A stretch of DNA of 64,000 bases from JBBQUN01 sp963698395 (GCA_963698395.1 CAVOQQ010000001.1:248001-312000); one strand, 5' to 3'; positions 1 through 9,271 are shown, counted from the first letter of the stretch. Made by a program: numbers and translations. The notes: a model not told the origin generated them from the letters alone.

Positions 1-1031
1 TGGTCGGTGCCGGCACCGACGCCCATCACGAAAACCTTCTGCAAGCCCAGCTCGATCAGCTCGCCGAGCCGCTCGATACACAGCCCGGCCGGACCCGCGA
101 TCCCGAAGCGATCGATCACGTCGTCGGTGAGGAATGCCGACTGCGGTGAACCCTGCGTGAAGTGGCTGCCCATGTCGTAGTTGGTGTGGACGGCTTCCAG
201 GCTCTCACGTTCGGTGTCGCTGACCGGCCCGTTCACCGAGCCATGCATGACCGAGAACCGGGCGAAGCTGGCGACGACGCCCGAGATGCTGGTGCGAGCA
301 ATCGCCTGATCCGGGTGGACGAAGACCGGGACGTAGGCGCCGAAGGAGAGGGTCTGCGGGTCTCGTCCGGCCTCTTGCGCTGCTCGTCGTGCGACGTCGA
401 TCGCCCAGTTGATCCGCTCGGCATCGGCTCCGACGGCGAACGTGATCCGCTCGGCCTGGCGGGCAGCAGCGGCGATCACCTTCGGGCCGGATGCGGCGAC
501 ATCGACCGGGACCTTCACGGCGTCGTTTCGCAACCATCGCAGCCGACTGGTCGTCGGCCCGCCCGCCAGGTGCAGTGTGTCGGCTGCCTTCACACTGCCG
601 GAGCCGTCGAGCTCGATGTCGAAGGGGACGTCGTCGCCGCGAAGATAGCCCTGGAGACGAGCGAGATAGTGCTCGAAGCGCGGCACCGGTGCCGGCGCAA
701 GACCGAGGTGAGCGAGGGCCGAGTCGCCTCGGCCGATCCCGAGCACGGCACGCCCATCGGATTCGGCCTGCACCGTGGCGATCGCGGTCGCCATGGCGGC
801 AGGGTGGCGAGTGATGGGATTGGTGACCGCCGTTGCCAGGCGGATCGTCGTGGTGGCATGGGCCGCGAGCGCCAGTTCGATGAACGGGTCGCCGGCGAGG
901 TTCTGCGAGTCGACGAGGCCGATGCCGTCCCAGCCCTCGTCTTCGGCCCGCCGTGCCTGGCGCACCGCCGAGTGCGGCATGCCGACCCCCGATGTCCAGA
1001 ACTCGACCGGTCCAACGTTCGATGTAGCCAT
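1..1031 (-). CDS. LLM-class flavin-dependent oxidoreductase (partial, 3' end outside window)
   Basis: Luciferase-like monooxygenase family, the TIM-barrel group that in actinomycetes often uses coenzyme F420 rather than FMN. About 343 codons are visible without a stop; the C-terminus lies beyond base 1. Family signs: an N-terminal segment with RRAEDEGWDGIGLVDSQN, then LATAVTNPITRHPAAMAT (residues about 60-80), GRAVLGIGRGDSALAHLG, and a late AGPAGLCIERLGELIELG, typical of the mer/LLM fold. The ATG at 1029-1031 is preceded by a TAGGGT box at 1040-1045. The cofactor and substrate cannot be read from sequence; F420 is inferred from family and lineage. Confidence 0.85.
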   Translation of the reverse strand, partial: MATSNVGPVEFWTSGVGMPHSAVRQARRAEDEGWDGIGLVDSQNLAGDPFIELALAAHATTTIRLATAVTNPITRHPAAMATAIATVQAESDGRAVLGIGRGDSALAHLGLAPAPVPRFEHYLARLQGYLRGDDVPFDIELDGSGSVKAADTLHLAGGPTTSRLRWLRNDAVKVPVDVAASGPKVIAAAARQAERITFAVGADAERINWAIDVARRAAQEAGRDPQTLSFGAYVPVFVHPDQAIARTSISGVVASFARFSVMHGSVNGPVSDTERESLEAVHTNYDMGSHFTQGSPQSAFLTDDVIDRFGIAGPAGLCIERLGELIELGLQKVFVMGVGAGTD

Positions 1032-1039
1032 GGTCGTCG

Positions 1040-1045
1040 ACCCTA
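1040..1045 (-). promoter_or_regulatory. -10-like TAGGGT before LLM oxidoreductase
   Basis: TAGGGT on the minus strand ends 8 bases before the ATG at 1031, which would give a leaderless or nearly leaderless mRNA. No convincing -35 is visible. The rest of 1046-1297 shows no gene; it holds only a weak AGCCC/GGGCT hairpin at 1216-1231. Confidence 0.45.
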
Positions 1046-1297
1046 GTGCGCGGTTCCCGGGGCCTCGATGCCGGCGATCACTCGATCGGTGCCTCGATGT
1101 CGCCGAGACGAGCAGCCGGCCCTGCGCCGAGTGGCCGCCGGCGTGACGGCAGCGCTGGATCCCCAAGCCCCAACCGTCGGCTGTCGAGCCCATTCTTGCG
1201 AACTGTCGGCCGTGGAGCCCGATTTTGGGCTTCAGCGCCGATGGTTCACCGAGATGGGCTCGGGAGCCGACGATTCCGGTAGGGCAACGCCGGTGGC

Positions 1298-2932
1298 TCA
1301 GGAGATCTTGGGGGCGTCGCTGTCGACGAACTGGCTACGCAGCTCGCGCTTGAGCACCTTGCCGGTGGCGTTGCGTGGAAGCTGTTCGATGATGGCGATG
1401 TCGTTCGGCACCTTGAACTTGGCGAGCCGTGCCACGCAGTGCTCGACCACGGTTGCCCGATCGAGTGTGGCCCCCGGCTTGAGCACGATCACGGCCAGGC
1501 CGACCTCGCCCCACTTCTCGTTCGGCACGCCGATGATGGCTGCCTCGGCCACTTCGGGCAGCTGGTAGAGCACGTTCTCGACCTCGGCCGGGTACACGTT
1601 CTCGCCTCCCGAGATGTACATGTCCTTCCAGCGGTCGACGATGAACACGAAACCCTCGTCGTCGATGCGGGCGGCGTCGCCGGTCTTCAACCAGCGACCC
1701 TCGAACGCGTTGGCGGTGGCTTCTGGCTTGTTCCAGTAGCCGGGGGTGATGTGGGGGCCGGCGACCCAGAGCTCACCGACTTCGTCGGGCGCGCAGTCCT
1801 CGCCATCGTCGTTGACGACTCGGTGCTCGGTGTGCAGCAGGGCCTTGCCGGTCGAGCCGAGTTTCCGCATGGCGTCGGCCGGATCGAGGAAGATGCACGC
1901 CGGGCTGGTCTCGGTCATCCCGAAACCCTGGATCAGCGACACCCCACGCTCGGCCCAGCGCTCGAGGATGGTGAGCGCGCACGGAGCCCCGCCGACGCCG
2001 GCGGCCCGGAGTCGAGAGAGGTCGGTGTCTTCGAAGTCGGGGTGCTGCATCATGAACTGATACGGCGCCGGAACACCGAAGAAGTGGGTGATGCCCTGCT
2101 CGGGATCGCCGATCACGCGGAGTGTCTCACCGGGGTCGAACGCCCTGAGGATCACGACGGTGCCACCGGCGTGGAGGACCGGGTTGCTGTAGCAGTTCAG
2201 GCCGCCGGTGTGGAAGAGCGGGAGAATGTTGAGATGCACGGTGTCGAGACCGATGCCGCCGGGAATGCCGAGATTGACGCAGTTCCAGAAGTTCATCCCG
2301 TGGGTGATCATGGCGCCCTTGGGAAGTCCGGTGGTCCCCGAGGTGTACATGATCGTGATCACATCGTCGTGGGTGAGATCGGCCCGAACCGCCGCCTCGC
2401 CGTCGAAGGAGGCGAGCGCCTGCTCATAGTCGCTGGTGTCGGCCCCGCCATCGATGGTGAGCAGATGGGCGATCGAGCATCGCCGCTGGAGCTCGGCGGC
2501 CGATTCGGCGAACTCGATGTCGTGGATCAGCAACTTCGGGGAGCTGTCGTTGAGGATGTACTCGAGCTCGGGGACCGTGAGGCGCCAGTTGAGCAGCACA
2601 CAGATCGAGCCGATCCGTGCGCAGGCGAACTGGATGTCGAAGTACTCGACACCGTTGTGGGCGAGCACCGCCACGCGATCGCCACGCCCGATGCCGAGCG
2701 AGGTGAGGTGGCACGCCATGGCATCGACCCGTCGGTGGAGGTCGCCGTACGAGAAGCTGCGGTCGGTACCCAGATCGCGGATGGCCTCCTTCGACGCCCG
2801 TTGATCGTTGTGATGGGCGATCCAGTCATAGGACCGGATCGAACCGTGGCTCGCCGGTCGCGATGATGTCATCGATGCGATGGCGGCCTCATCGGCGACA
2901 AAGGTCTGGGCTGATGCTGTGCTCCCGGTCAT
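1298..2932 (-). CDS. AMP-forming acyl-CoA synthetase / fatty-acid-CoA ligase
   Basis: Activates a carboxylic acid to its acyl-CoA through an acyl-adenylate (ANL superfamily, FadD-like). 544 aa, normal length for the family. Visible motifs: the P-loop TSGTTGLPKGA at about residues 197-207, GFGMTE (A5) near 330, the TGD...GFVFIVDRWKDMYISGGENV block (A7/A8) near 420-450, and the catalytic-lysine motif RNATGKVLK near 525. The ATG at 2932 has a strong AAGGAG ribosome site 6 bases upstream, with TACCTT as a possible -10 (2961-2966). It stands alone, so the chain-length or substrate class cannot be said. Confidence 0.9.
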   Translation of the reverse strand: MTGSTASAQTFVADEAAIASMTSSRPASHGSIRSYDWIAHHNDQRASKEAIRDLGTDRSFSYGDLHRRVDAMACHLTSLGIGRGDRVAVLAHNGVEYFDIQFACARIGSICVLLNWRLTVPELEYILNDSSPKLLIHDIEFAESAAELQRRCSIAHLLTIDGGADTSDYEQALASFDGEAAVRADLTHDDVITIMYTSGTTGLPKGAMITHGMNFWNCVNLGIPGGIGLDTVHLNILPLFHTGGLNCYSNPVLHAGGTVVILRAFDPGETLRVIGDPEQGITHFFGVPAPYQFMMQHPDFEDTDLSRLRAAGVGGAPCALTILERWAERGVSLIQGFGMTETSPACIFLDPADAMRKLGSTGKALLHTEHRVVNDDGEDCAPDEVGELWVAGPHITPGYWNKPEATANAFEGRWLKTGDAARIDDEGFVFIVDRWKDMYISGGENVYPAEVENVLYQLPEVAEAAIIGVPNEKWGEVGLAVIVLKPGATLDRATVVEHCVARLAKFKVPNDIAIIEQLPRNATGKVLKRELRSQFVDSDAPKIS

Positions 2933-3036
2933 GCAGGACTCCTTGCTCGACGTCGGCGAGAAGGTAGCACTTCCCCTGTTCCTGCATCAGCCTGGGATCT
3001 CGGGGTCGGCGCTCGCGGGCCGGTGGCGAACGAGGG

Positions 3037-3522
3037 TCAGACGCCGCGCTTCGCATAGGCGTCGAGCAACCGAGCACTGTCGAGATGCTTCACGTACCGC
3101 AGGAGCGGAAGGTCGGACGCCAAGACGAAGTCGGTGAGCTGGTCGCGAACGACGTCGAGAAGATCGGACCGATCCCACGGTTTGGCGATGTAGTGATCGA
3201 GTCCGGCCTCGTTGACGGCGCGAATGGTGTCGTCTTGATCCGCCTGACCGGTGACCAACACCTTGCGAGTGCGGGTGCCCTTGCGGTGCCCGGTGAGCTC
3301 GACGAGGTAGTCGACGCCGGTCTCGCCCGGGAGTCGATGGTCGGCGAGAACGAGGCCCAGCTGGTCCCCGTCGGCATCGATCTCGGAGACCGCCTCGCGG
3401 GCGTCGTCGACGCTGGCAGCAGCCTCGATCCTGACGACGTCGGCGAACGGTTCGAGATCTCGGAGCAAGGCGTCTCGCACATCGTCTTCGTCTTCGATCA
3501 CCAACACGGTGAGCTCATGCAT
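3037..3522 (-). CDS. Single-domain response regulator (receiver only)
   Basis: 161 aa, essentially one CheY-like receiver. Acidic pocket VIEDEDD near residues 8-14, phospho-acceptor Asp in LVLADHRLPG near 59, conserved Thr/Ser after beta-4 (LVTGQ), and Lys in YIAKPWDRSD near 110. There is no DNA-binding or enzymatic output domain; only a short helical tail follows. Its start overlaps the end of the upstream kinase by 8 bases, so the two are almost certainly translated together and this is the probable phosphotransfer partner. Output is unknown; it may act by protein-protein contact. Confidence 0.88.
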   Translation of the reverse strand: MHELTVLVIEDEDDVRDALLRDLEPFADVVRIEAAASVDDAREAVSEIDADGDQLGLVLADHRLPGETGVDYLVELTGHRKGTRTRKVLVTGQADQDDTIRAVNEAGLDHYIAKPWDRSDLLDVVRDQLTDFVLASDLPLLRYVKHLDSARLLDAYAKRGV

Positions 3523-5569
3523 GGTCGTGGTCCTTCCCAGCGTTGGTCTCGCCGATGGTCGTTCGCTCGGTGCTCGCGAGCGGCAGGTCGACGCTGAACG
3601 TCGTGTTGCCAGGCTCGGAGACCACCGAGATGGTGCCTCCGTGGTTCTCTACCAGCTGGTGGCTGATCGAGAGCCCGAGTCCGAGCCCGAAACTCACCCG
3701 ACCATTCTTGGTCGTGAATTTCGGTTCGAACAGTCGGTGGATGGCGTCGCCCGAAAGTCCCGGGCCGCTGTCGGTGACGCGCAGCGACGCCTTGGGGCCG
3801 CCGGCGGTCACGCTGATGCGAAGGTGCCCGCTGCCGTCCATGGCTTCGACTGCATTCGCAACGAGGTTGGTCACGACCTGTTGGAGTTCGCCTGCATCGC
3901 CGATCACCACGGGGTGGTCGACGTAGTCGCGCTCGACCTCGATTCCTCCGAGCCGATGACCCATCAGGGAGAGCGTGTCCTCGGCCACCTGCGCCAGATC
4001 GACGGCGTCGCGGCGTGTGCCATCGGTGGGCGCCCCGCGAACGTACGCTCGAAGACTGGCGACGAGCGAGGCGATCCGCTCGGACGCGGCCTCGACGTTG
4101 CGGACGGTATGGCCGATCCGATTGAGCCTGGCCAACCGATCGATTCGCTGGTCGAGCTGCGCCGGCGACGGGGCAGCGGTGAGAAAGGCTCGTGCCTCGG
4201 TCGGATCGTCGATACCGGCGGCGAGCAGACGTTCTGCCAGGCGGCGATCGCCGACCGCTTCGGTCATCGTTCGTCGAAGCTGCCGGTGCTCGGCGGTCGA
4301 CCGGGGGTCGCCTCCGGCCCGGCCGCTCGCGTAGGCCGCAGTGAGTTCGGCGTCGGCGACGTCGTCGACGAGTTGGGCGACGTCGACGCCGAGCTGGTCG
4401 GCCGAGCGTGAAACGGCAGCGACGGGATTGTTCAGTTCGTGGGCGATGCCGGCCGACAGCTCACCGAGCGTCGCCATCCGTGCCGACTCGACGAGTTGCG
4501 CCTGGGCAGCGCTCAGTTCTTCCAGCGCACGGGCGAGCTGGTCACGTTCGGTCTGTATGCGCGCATTCAGTTCGGCGATCTCGATCTGCAACTCGCCGGA
4601 ATCCCGTAGGCGCTCGGCGAGCGAGTCGACCAACGTTCGGGTGAGGAGGGCGGCGAGGGACGGTTCGCGAGCGAAGGCGAGGCTCAGCTGGTGCATGGTG
4701 AGTGGGATGGCCACCACTTGCGTGACCGCACGGCAACTGAGGAAGGCACGTCGTCGCTGAGCCAGAGAGAGCAGGCCGATGATGCTCCCGAAGCTCCGGT
4801 CGTGCACGACGATGTTGCCGATGTCGCTCTGGTGCGTGAGCTGCACCGTGCCGTCGAGGATCACGTACACCCCTCCGACATCTTCGCCTTCTTCGATCAG
4901 GACGGCGCCCGCGGCGAGTACGAGGCGAGGCGGATGGCCGAGGGAGCGATCGATGGCCTGGACCAGAACGTCGTGCAGCGATTCGTCGGCGTCGAAGTTG
5001 TCGAGCAGGAAGTGCTGGCTCGACCCCGTCTCCTCGAGTGACTCGATGAGACGGAACTGCTCGCTCGATTGCTCGGCTCGCTGCAGGGCGGCGTCGGAAA
5101 CGAGATCGCCCAGCCGATCGACCATGCCGGCTTCGTTGTCGATGAACCAGCGCGCCAGGTGGGAGCGAACCTGGCGTTCGAGTCCGTCATCGGTCCACGG
5201 TTCGGTGAGCATGCCGTGCAGCGCCCCGTGGCGCAGCGCGATGTCGACATTCCGCAGGGATGGGCGGCGGGTCAACAAGACCTTGCGGGAGGCGTGGAGC
5301 TGCTCACCCTCGTGCAACTCGACCACGAAGGCGGTGCCGGTCATGTCGGGCAGTTCGTCTTCGACGAAGACGAGCGGGATGCGAACCGATTCCCGTTCGA
5401 GCGTGCCGAACAGGGCTCGTGCCGATTCGGCGGAATCAGCCAAGCGCACTTCGAACTCGCCGTCGGTCAGGTCGACGAGCGCGGAACGGAGCTCATCGAG
5501 CCGGACCTGGTCTCGCCCCACCACCACGATCGCGTAGCGGGGTTCGTTGCTGGGCTCGATGGTGGTCAT
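3515..5569 (-). CDS. Hybrid sensor histidine kinase with N-terminal receiver-like and cNMP-binding domains
   Basis: 684 aa, with no transmembrane segment, so cytosolic. Order: receiver-like domain (about 1-150, with VFVEDELPDMTG and LLTRRPS); cyclic-nucleotide-binding fold (about 190-310, IEEGEDVGGVYVILDGTVQL); coiled coil (about 330-370); HisKA with GIAHELNNPVAAV near 385; a long dimerisation region; and HATPase with NLVANAVEAM (N box), VTDSGPGL (G1), LFEPKFTTK and GLGLGLSISHQLVE (G2). The open frame runs further upstream, to 6253, but that part lies over the transporter and reads as low-complexity Arg/Pro, so the ATG at 5569 is the start (4-base ATGA overlap with the transporter stop). It overlaps the response regulator by 8 bases. 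Confidence 0.9.
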   Translation of the reverse strand: MTTIEPSNEPRYAIVVVGRDQVRLDELRSALVDLTDGEFEVRLADSAESARALFGTLERESVRIPLVFVEDELPDMTGTAFVVELHEGEQLHASRKVLLTRRPSLRNVDIALRHGALHGMLTEPWTDDGLERQVRSHLARWFIDNEAGMVDRLGDLVSDAALQRAEQSSEQFRLIESLEETGSSQHFLLDNFDADESLHDVLVQAIDRSLGHPPRLVLAAGAVLIEEGEDVGGVYVILDGTVQLTHQSDIGNIVVHDRSFGSIIGLLSLAQRRRAFLSCRAVTQVVAIPLTMHQLSLAFAREPSLAALLTRTLVDSLAERLRDSGELQIEIAELNARIQTERDQLARALEELSAAQAQLVESARMATLGELSAGIAHELNNPVAAVSRSADQLGVDVAQLVDDVADAELTAAYASGRAGGDPRSTAEHRQLRRTMTEAVGDRRLAERLLAAGIDDPTEARAFLTAAPSPAQLDQRIDRLARLNRIGHTVRNVEAASERIASLVASLRAYVRGAPTDGTRRDAVDLAQVAEDTLSLMGHRLGGIEVERDYVDHPVVIGDAGELQQVVTNLVANAVEAMDGSGHLRISVTAGGPKASLRVTDSGPGLSGDAIHRLFEPKFTTKNGRVSFGLGLGLSISHQLVENHGGTISVVSEPGNTTFSVDLPLASTERTTIGETNAGKDHDHA

Positions 5570-6984
5570 GGAAGGAGGCCGAGCGCATCCCACATCGGTG
5601 GGGCAACGAACACGAGCAGCACCGTCCCGATGAGGCCGACGACGAGCCCGACGATCGCGAGATCTTTCGTCTCGATGAACCCGGTGGCGTAGGCGACTGC
5701 GTTCGGTGGCGTGCTGATCGGGAGCGCCATGGCGAGCGAGCAGGCGAGAGCGATCACGATGCCGGCCAACGCCGGGTCGATGTCGACGCCGGCCGAGAAG
5801 GCGAGGGACACACCGATCGGGATCAGGAGGTTGGCGGTGGCCGAGTTCGAGATCACCGTGCTCAGGCCGAGTGCGAAGGCGGCAATGGCGATGATGAGCA
5901 CCAGAGGAGCGAGCGAACTCCAGTCGACCAGGCCGACGAGCCAGGTGTCGAATCCGGTGGCGGCAACGCCGGCGCCCAGGGCGATGCCACCCCCGACGAG
6001 CCAGAGCACATGCCATTGGACCGACTTCAGATCGTCGACGCCGAAGACCCCGGTGGCCAGGAGCATGACCACGGGGAAGAAGCCGACGATGGTCGACGGG
6101 ACGCCGTGGATCGGTTCGGTCATCCAGAGAGCGACCGTGATCGCGAACACGGCGTAGAACAGCCGGCCGCCTCGGGAGCGATCGAACGTACTCTCGAACT
6201 CGAGGTGGAGCTCGTCGGACGACGGTCGGTACAGCCGAATCAGCACGAACCACGACAGCACCAACAAGACGGCGACCAGCGGGATGGCCAGCAGCATCCA
6301 GTCGAGGAAGCTGATCGAGATGCCGACGTCGGCGAGATAGCCAAGGGCGATGGCGTTGGGTGGTGTGCCGACCGGCGTGCCGATTCCGCCGACATTGGCG
6401 GCGAGCGGAATGCCGAGCGCGACACCCTTGCGCAGCGGATCGTCGGCATCGAGCGAGGCGATGACGGGGATGACCAACGAGAACATGGCCGCCGTGGTTG
6501 CGGTGTTCGACATGAACATCGACAACAGGGCCGTGATGGTCATGAGCCCGGCAAGGATGGCCGTGGACCCGGTGCCGAAGGGGCGTAGCAGGATTCGGGC
6601 GAGGTTGCGATCGAGTGCGAACTTCGAGGCTCCGATGGCAAGGAAGAAGCCACCGAGGAACAGCATGAGCACCGGGTGGGCGAGGGCGCTGTAGAACGAC
6701 GCGTACGGCGGGGCCTCGAATCCATCGAAGCCGTCGACGTTCATGATCGCCTCATCGCTGATCAGCAGGATCTCCGAGCCGATCACGAACACGGCAGTTG
6801 CATGCAGCGGGATGGCCTCGGTGATCCACAGGATGACCGAGGCCGCGAAGATGGCGAAGAGACGGTGCCCAGGTTCGGAGAGCCCGTCGAACTCGACGAC
6901 GAAGGGGATCACGAAGGCGATCACGGCGAGGGCGAGTCCGACCTGCTTTCGGTTGGGCTGCGAGCGCGTTCGCTTGTCCGACAC
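5566..6984 (-). CDS. DASS/SLC13-family Na+/dicarboxylate (or anion) symporter
   Basis: 472 aa, about 11-12 hydrophobic segments. SLC13 hallmarks: the two substrate-binding SNT-type motifs MSNTATTAAMFSLVIPV and VISNSATANLLIPIG, and GIGTPVGTPPNAIALGYL. A second TPPNAVAYATGF lies near the C-terminus. The family imports dicarboxylates, citrate or sulfate with sodium. The GTG start at 6984 has TAGGCT 6 bases upstream. It is the first gene of an operon whose next genes are the cNMP-domain kinase and receiver, so the signalling pair may sense or control uptake of the same substrate (inference). Confidence 0.9.
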   Translation of the reverse strand: MSDKRTRSQPNRKQVGLALAVIAFVIPFVVEFDGLSEPGHRLFAIFAASVILWITEAIPLHATAVFVIGSEILLISDEAIMNVDGFDGFEAPPYASFYSALAHPVLMLFLGGFFLAIGASKFALDRNLARILLRPFGTGSTAILAGLMTITALLSMFMSNTATTAAMFSLVIPVIASLDADDPLRKGVALGIPLAANVGGIGTPVGTPPNAIALGYLADVGISISFLDWMLLAIPLVAVLLVLSWFVLIRLYRPSSDELHLEFESTFDRSRGGRLFYAVFAITVALWMTEPIHGVPSTIVGFFPVVMLLATGVFGVDDLKSVQWHVLWLVGGGIALGAGVAATGFDTWLVGLVDWSSLAPLVLIIAIAAFALGLSTVISNSATANLLIPIGVSLAFSAGVDIDPALAGIVIALACSLAMALPISTPPNAVAYATGFIETKDLAIVGLVVGLIGTVLLVFVAPPMWDALGLLP

Positions 6985-6990
6985 GGTGGC

Positions 6991-6996
6991 AGCCTA
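6991..6996 (-). promoter_or_regulatory. -10-like TAGGCT before transporter-kinase operon
   Basis: TAGGCT ends 6 bases before the GTG start of the DASS transporter, consistent with a leaderless transcript for the three-gene operon. No -35 is recognisable. The divergent stretch 6997-7226 contains no convincing gene. Confidence 0.45.
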
Positions 6997-7226
6997 CGCG
7001 TGCGCCGGGCTGCCGAGCCGTGACGAAGGGCTCAATCGAGGGGTCTGCGTCGGTGGTCCTGCCGCCTCGGACCTCGCCTCCCCTCCAGCCAGGTTCCGGG
7101 AGCGATCCCATCGGGTCGGCGTCCGTCGACGGCTCCTTCGCCGGTCCCTCGTCGCACCCACGCGGCGCACCAACGCTCCGCACCCACTCGTGCCCCATCT
7201 CGGGGCGGTGTGTGCGACAGTGTGGC

Positions 7227-8123
7227 ATGACCGGTGGCATCCGAATCGCTCAGCTGTCCGACACCCACTTTCTCGAAGAAGGAGCGGAGCCCGAAGGAGG
7301 ACACGCCTACGACACCGATCTCGCCTTCGATGCGGTCGTCGACCACCTGGGTGATCACGCACATCTCGACCTCGTGGTCGTCACCGGTGATGTGGCCGAT
7401 CACGGGCGGGCGGCCCAATACCGGAAGGCAGCCAACGCGTTCGCTCGGTTCCAGGCGCCCGTCAATGCCTGCCCCGGCAACCACGACTTCGACTTCGCAT
7501 TCAGTACCGGTATCGGACGACCGGGCGTGAGCACCTCTCGGGTGATCGAGATCGACAACTGGGCGTTCCTGTTCGTCGATTCCAATGCGGGGATGATGCA
7601 ACCAGACGAGCACGGCCGCCACGTCGACCCGCCAGGAGAGGAACGGCTGCACACCAACGGAGCCCTGGGGTCGCGCGAGGCCTCGTGGATCCGCTCGGTC
7701 TGCGAGAACACCAGCGCCGACCACGTGTTCATCTGGCTCCACCACCCACCAGACGTGCCGGTACCGCTGTCTCACGACGAGGCCTACGCCGCAGAGTGGC
7801 GGGCACTGCTCGCAAATCTGGCGAACGTTCGCGGTCTCGGTGGCGGCCACACGCACATCCCCGCGGAGTACGAGCTCGTCGGGCGGCCGGTGTTCGTTGC
7901 CCCGTCGCTGAAGAACAACTTCTCCTTGGACGATCGAACCTGGCTTCCTCCCGGCTATCGAACCTACGACTTCGCCGCCGACGGCACGATCACGAGCGAG
8001 GTGCATCTGGTCGATGACGAGCGCTGGCCCCGCCGACCATTCGGCCGGGCGCTTCACGGGTTGTTCATGGGCGAGCTCAGCTACGCCGAGCTTGCCGAGA
8101 TCGCGGCGCGGCGAGCTGGCTGA
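7227..8123 (+). CDS. Calcineurin-like metallophosphoesterase (CpdA-type)
   Basis: 298 aa. All five metal-binding blocks are present: LSDTHF (residues about 8-13), VVTGDVADHG, PGNHDFDF, WLHHPP and GGHTHIPAEY. This layout matches class III cyclic-nucleotide phosphodiesterases and related dimetal phosphoesterases; the exact substrate (cAMP, other phosphodiester or phosphomonoester) is not readable. The open frame extends upstream to 7020, but that part has no protein character; the ATG at 7227 begins directly before the first beta-strand IRIAQLSDTH. It is monocistronic, between divergent and convergent neighbours. Confidence 0.88.
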   Translation: MTGGIRIAQLSDTHFLEEGAEPEGGHAYDTDLAFDAVVDHLGDHAHLDLVVVTGDVADHGRAAQYRKAANAFARFQAPVNACPGNHDFDFAFSTGIGRPGVSTSRVIEIDNWAFLFVDSNAGMMQPDEHGRHVDPPGEERLHTNGALGSREASWIRSVCENTSADHVFIWLHHPPDVPVPLSHDEAYAAEWRALLANLANVRGLGGGHTHIPAEYELVGRPVFVAPSLKNNFSLDDRTWLPPGYRTYDFAADGTITSEVHLVDDERWPRRPFGRALHGLFMGELSYAELAEIAARRAG

Positions 8124-8133
8124 GAGACGTTCG

Positions 8134-9249
8134 TCAGCGACGGAACGCCGGCTGGTCCAGCCCGTCGAGGAAGCTCTCGAGCGCATCGGGGGAGGAGTCG
8201 ACTCGCCAATCGTCCTCCTTGACCGCCTCGAACCACACGAATCCGACGACGTCTCGACGCTCGGCGATGGTCGTCAAGAACTCGTCGACCCAGGCCGCTT
8301 TGAAACCGCCCTCGTTGGAAGCCGCCGTCTCGGAGATGTAGATGGGTTTTTGCGTCAACGTTCGGATCTCCTCGATGCTCGACCCGAACACCGAATCGAA
8401 GCTCCCGACGGACTCGGGCGTCTCGCCGAAGTGGCCCCAGTAGCCGACCAAGCCGACCAAGTCGACGTAGTCGTCGCCCGGGTAGACACCGGCCATCGGC
8501 CAGCTGCCGAACGGATTCACGTTCGGAGCCCAGACCCAGATGACGTTGTCGGCACCGGCATCGTCGAAGCGTTGGTGCACGTAGCGCCACACCTCGACGT
8601 ACTCGCCTGGGCTGTTGCCGTTGCGTTGCTCCGACCATGGGTACCAGTCGCCGTTCGCCTCGTGGGCGAGGCGGAGGAGCACGGGCTGCTCGCTCGAGGC
8701 CAGACCACGAGCCCACTCGTCGATGTAGTCATCGAAGTCGCCGTCGAGGATGTTCGGGAGCGAGTACTTGGGCTGAATCCAGATGTCGGGGCGGTAGTCC
8801 CACGGTTCCCAGGCGATCGAGGGAAGCGCTCCGCGATCGGTCAGGCGTTCGATGAGACTCGGGTCGTAGCGATCGAGTTCCCACCCGATCGAGATCTGGA
8901 GCACGTCCGGCGCCTGCCCCACGGTTGTCTCGAAGGCATCCAGTTCTTCGTCTGAGCCATGCGTCGTCATCACGCCGAAGAAATCGACCTCACCGCTGCC
9001 GAGACGATCGATGATCCCTTCGGTCGGGGTGCTCTCGGCCACGGGCACATCCGATGCCGCCTCGACCGGCTTCGCTTCGGGTGGCGTCTCTGCGACCGGC
9101 GTTTCCTTGGCAGGAACCGTGAGGACGGGGGGGACGACGATCACCTCGTCGACGGGCGGTCCGTAGGCGAACCATGCAGCGACGGCAACGCCGGGAATGA
9201 CGAGCGCGGCGGCGGCGGTGTTGCGCAGGCTCTCCTTGGTCAGTGGCAT
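8134..9249 (-). CDS. GH26-type glycoside hydrolase (beta-mannanase-like), membrane-anchored or secreted
   Basis: 371 aa. An N-terminal hydrophobic segment (about residues 10-28) is followed by a Pro/Glu/Val-rich linker (about 30-75), then a TIM barrel. GH26 signs: the acid/base Glu in LRLAHEANGDWYPW (E197) and the nucleophile in PIYISETAAS (E307); the 110-residue spacing fits the family. GH26 members mostly cut beta-1,4-mannans, sometimes other beta-glucans. The gene is divergent from a cellulose-synthase-like GT2, suggesting trimming of an extracellular polysaccharide. The start region lies in a 17-base tandem duplication that also duplicates the ATG in another frame. Confidence 0.83.
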   Translation of the reverse strand: MPLTKESLRNTAAAALVIPGVAVAAWFAYGPPVDEVIVVPPVLTVPAKETPVAETPPEAKPVEAASDVPVAESTPTEGIIDRLGSGEVDFFGVMTTHGSDEELDAFETTVGQAPDVLQISIGWELDRYDPSLIERLTDRGALPSIAWEPWDYRPDIWIQPKYSLPNILDGDFDDYIDEWARGLASSEQPVLLRLAHEANGDWYPWSEQRNGNSPGEYVEVWRYVHQRFDDAGADNVIWVWAPNVNPFGSWPMAGVYPGDDYVDLVGLVGYWGHFGETPESVGSFDSVFGSSIEEIRTLTQKPIYISETAASNEGGFKAAWVDEFLTTIAERRDVVGFVWFEAVKEDDWRVDSSPDALESFLDGLDQPAFRR

Positions 9250-9271
9250 GGTGAGGTCAGTGGCATGGTGA
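9238..9271. repeat. Perfect 17-bp tandem duplication over the GH26 start codon
   Basis: The unit GGTCAGTGGCATGGTGA occurs twice head to tail (9238-9254 and 9255-9271). On the minus strand each copy carries ATGCCACTGACC, but the upstream ATG is out of frame with the gene because 17 is not a multiple of three. Confidence 0.95.

Noticed and set aside
1216..1231. Hairpin AGCCC-GATTTT-GGGCT as terminator
   Set aside because: Only a 5-bp stem and no U-tract on either strand; too weak to call.
1439..2866. Long open frame on the plus strand (475 codons)
   Set aside because: Antisense to the acyl-CoA synthetase, which has full motifs; the plus-strand product is Gly/Val/Asp-rich with no domain.
5570..6253. 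Upstream extension of the histidine-kinase frame
   Set aside because: Overlaps the transporter gene and reads as Arg/Pro-rich low-complexity sequence; the kinase starts at 5569.
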